A DNA stretch of 6,327 nt from Acidobacteriota bacterium (GTDB taxonomy: Bacteria; Acidobacteriota; Terriglobia; Versatilivoradales; Versatilivoraceae). Below the pieces are notes generated by a model. That model worked only from the letters and a program-made list of their open reading frames with translations. It ran no database searches and was not told the origin of the DNA. The position numbers and the translations under genes were made by a program. Shown piece after piece: positions 6,327 through 6,327 of this stretch. Positions within the stretch are counted from its first letter, which is position 1. Every line of letters starts with the position of its first letter. Location of the stretch: the NCBI GenBank assembly GCA_026706225.1, contig JAPOZE010000233.1:1-6327 (forward strand). Reading direction: 5' to 3'.

Positions 6327-6327
6327 A

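Overview
The window is a GC-rich bacterial chromosomal segment. Every substantial gene lies on the minus strand, so transcription runs from high to low coordinates. It reads as a three-gene stretch coding for exported or carbohydrate-related proteins. The subtilase architecture (CARDB, S8 peptidase, InlB-type repeat, fibronectin III, large beta-sandwich tail), the GHL-type glycosidase-like barrel and the GC-rich codon use resemble Acidobacteriota or a similar environmental lineage. That taxonomic suggestion is inference only; there is no rRNA or marker gene to confirm it.

Region by region, in transcription order. From 6327 to 4746 lies the 3'-most 526 codons of a TIM-barrel protein of the glycoside-hydrolase-like (GHL10-like) type, whose start is outside the window. 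After 111 bases, 4634 to 3501 encodes a secreted six-bladed beta-propeller of 377 residues. It carries NHL-like repeats and a set of His, Tyr and Arg residues that line up with peptidylglycine alpha-amidating lyase (PAL). A 334-base gap (3167-3500) holds a decayed, frameshifted type II antitoxin remnant on the plus strand and a few small dyads. From 3166 down to the window edge runs one long reading frame for a large secreted S8 (subtilisin) protease with its Asp/His/Asn/Ser active-site residues all present.

The most striking point is that the protease frame is interrupted by a single in-frame TAA at 2159-2161. It falls exactly between the I9-type propeptide and the catalytic domain, at a position where the family normally has Glu. 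I translated the frame base by base from 2158 to position 2: there is no further stop and no frameshift, and all catalytic residues remain. This is a very recent nonsense mutation, a sequencing or assembly error, or an unusual recoded or split protease. A second oddity is that the front half and back half of an InlB-type repeat lie on opposite sides of the propeptide and protease modules, as if these had been inserted inside it.

How the genes work together: the barrel and the propeller could be co-transcribed, since they share strand, a short gap and no visible terminator. The protease is probably a separate unit, because it is preceded by a longer gap containing foreign-looking debris. I see no RNA genes, CRISPR array, complete mobile element or convincing sigma-70 promoter. 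No clear new multi-gene system is apparent; the novelty lies in the protease architecture and the PAL-like propeller.
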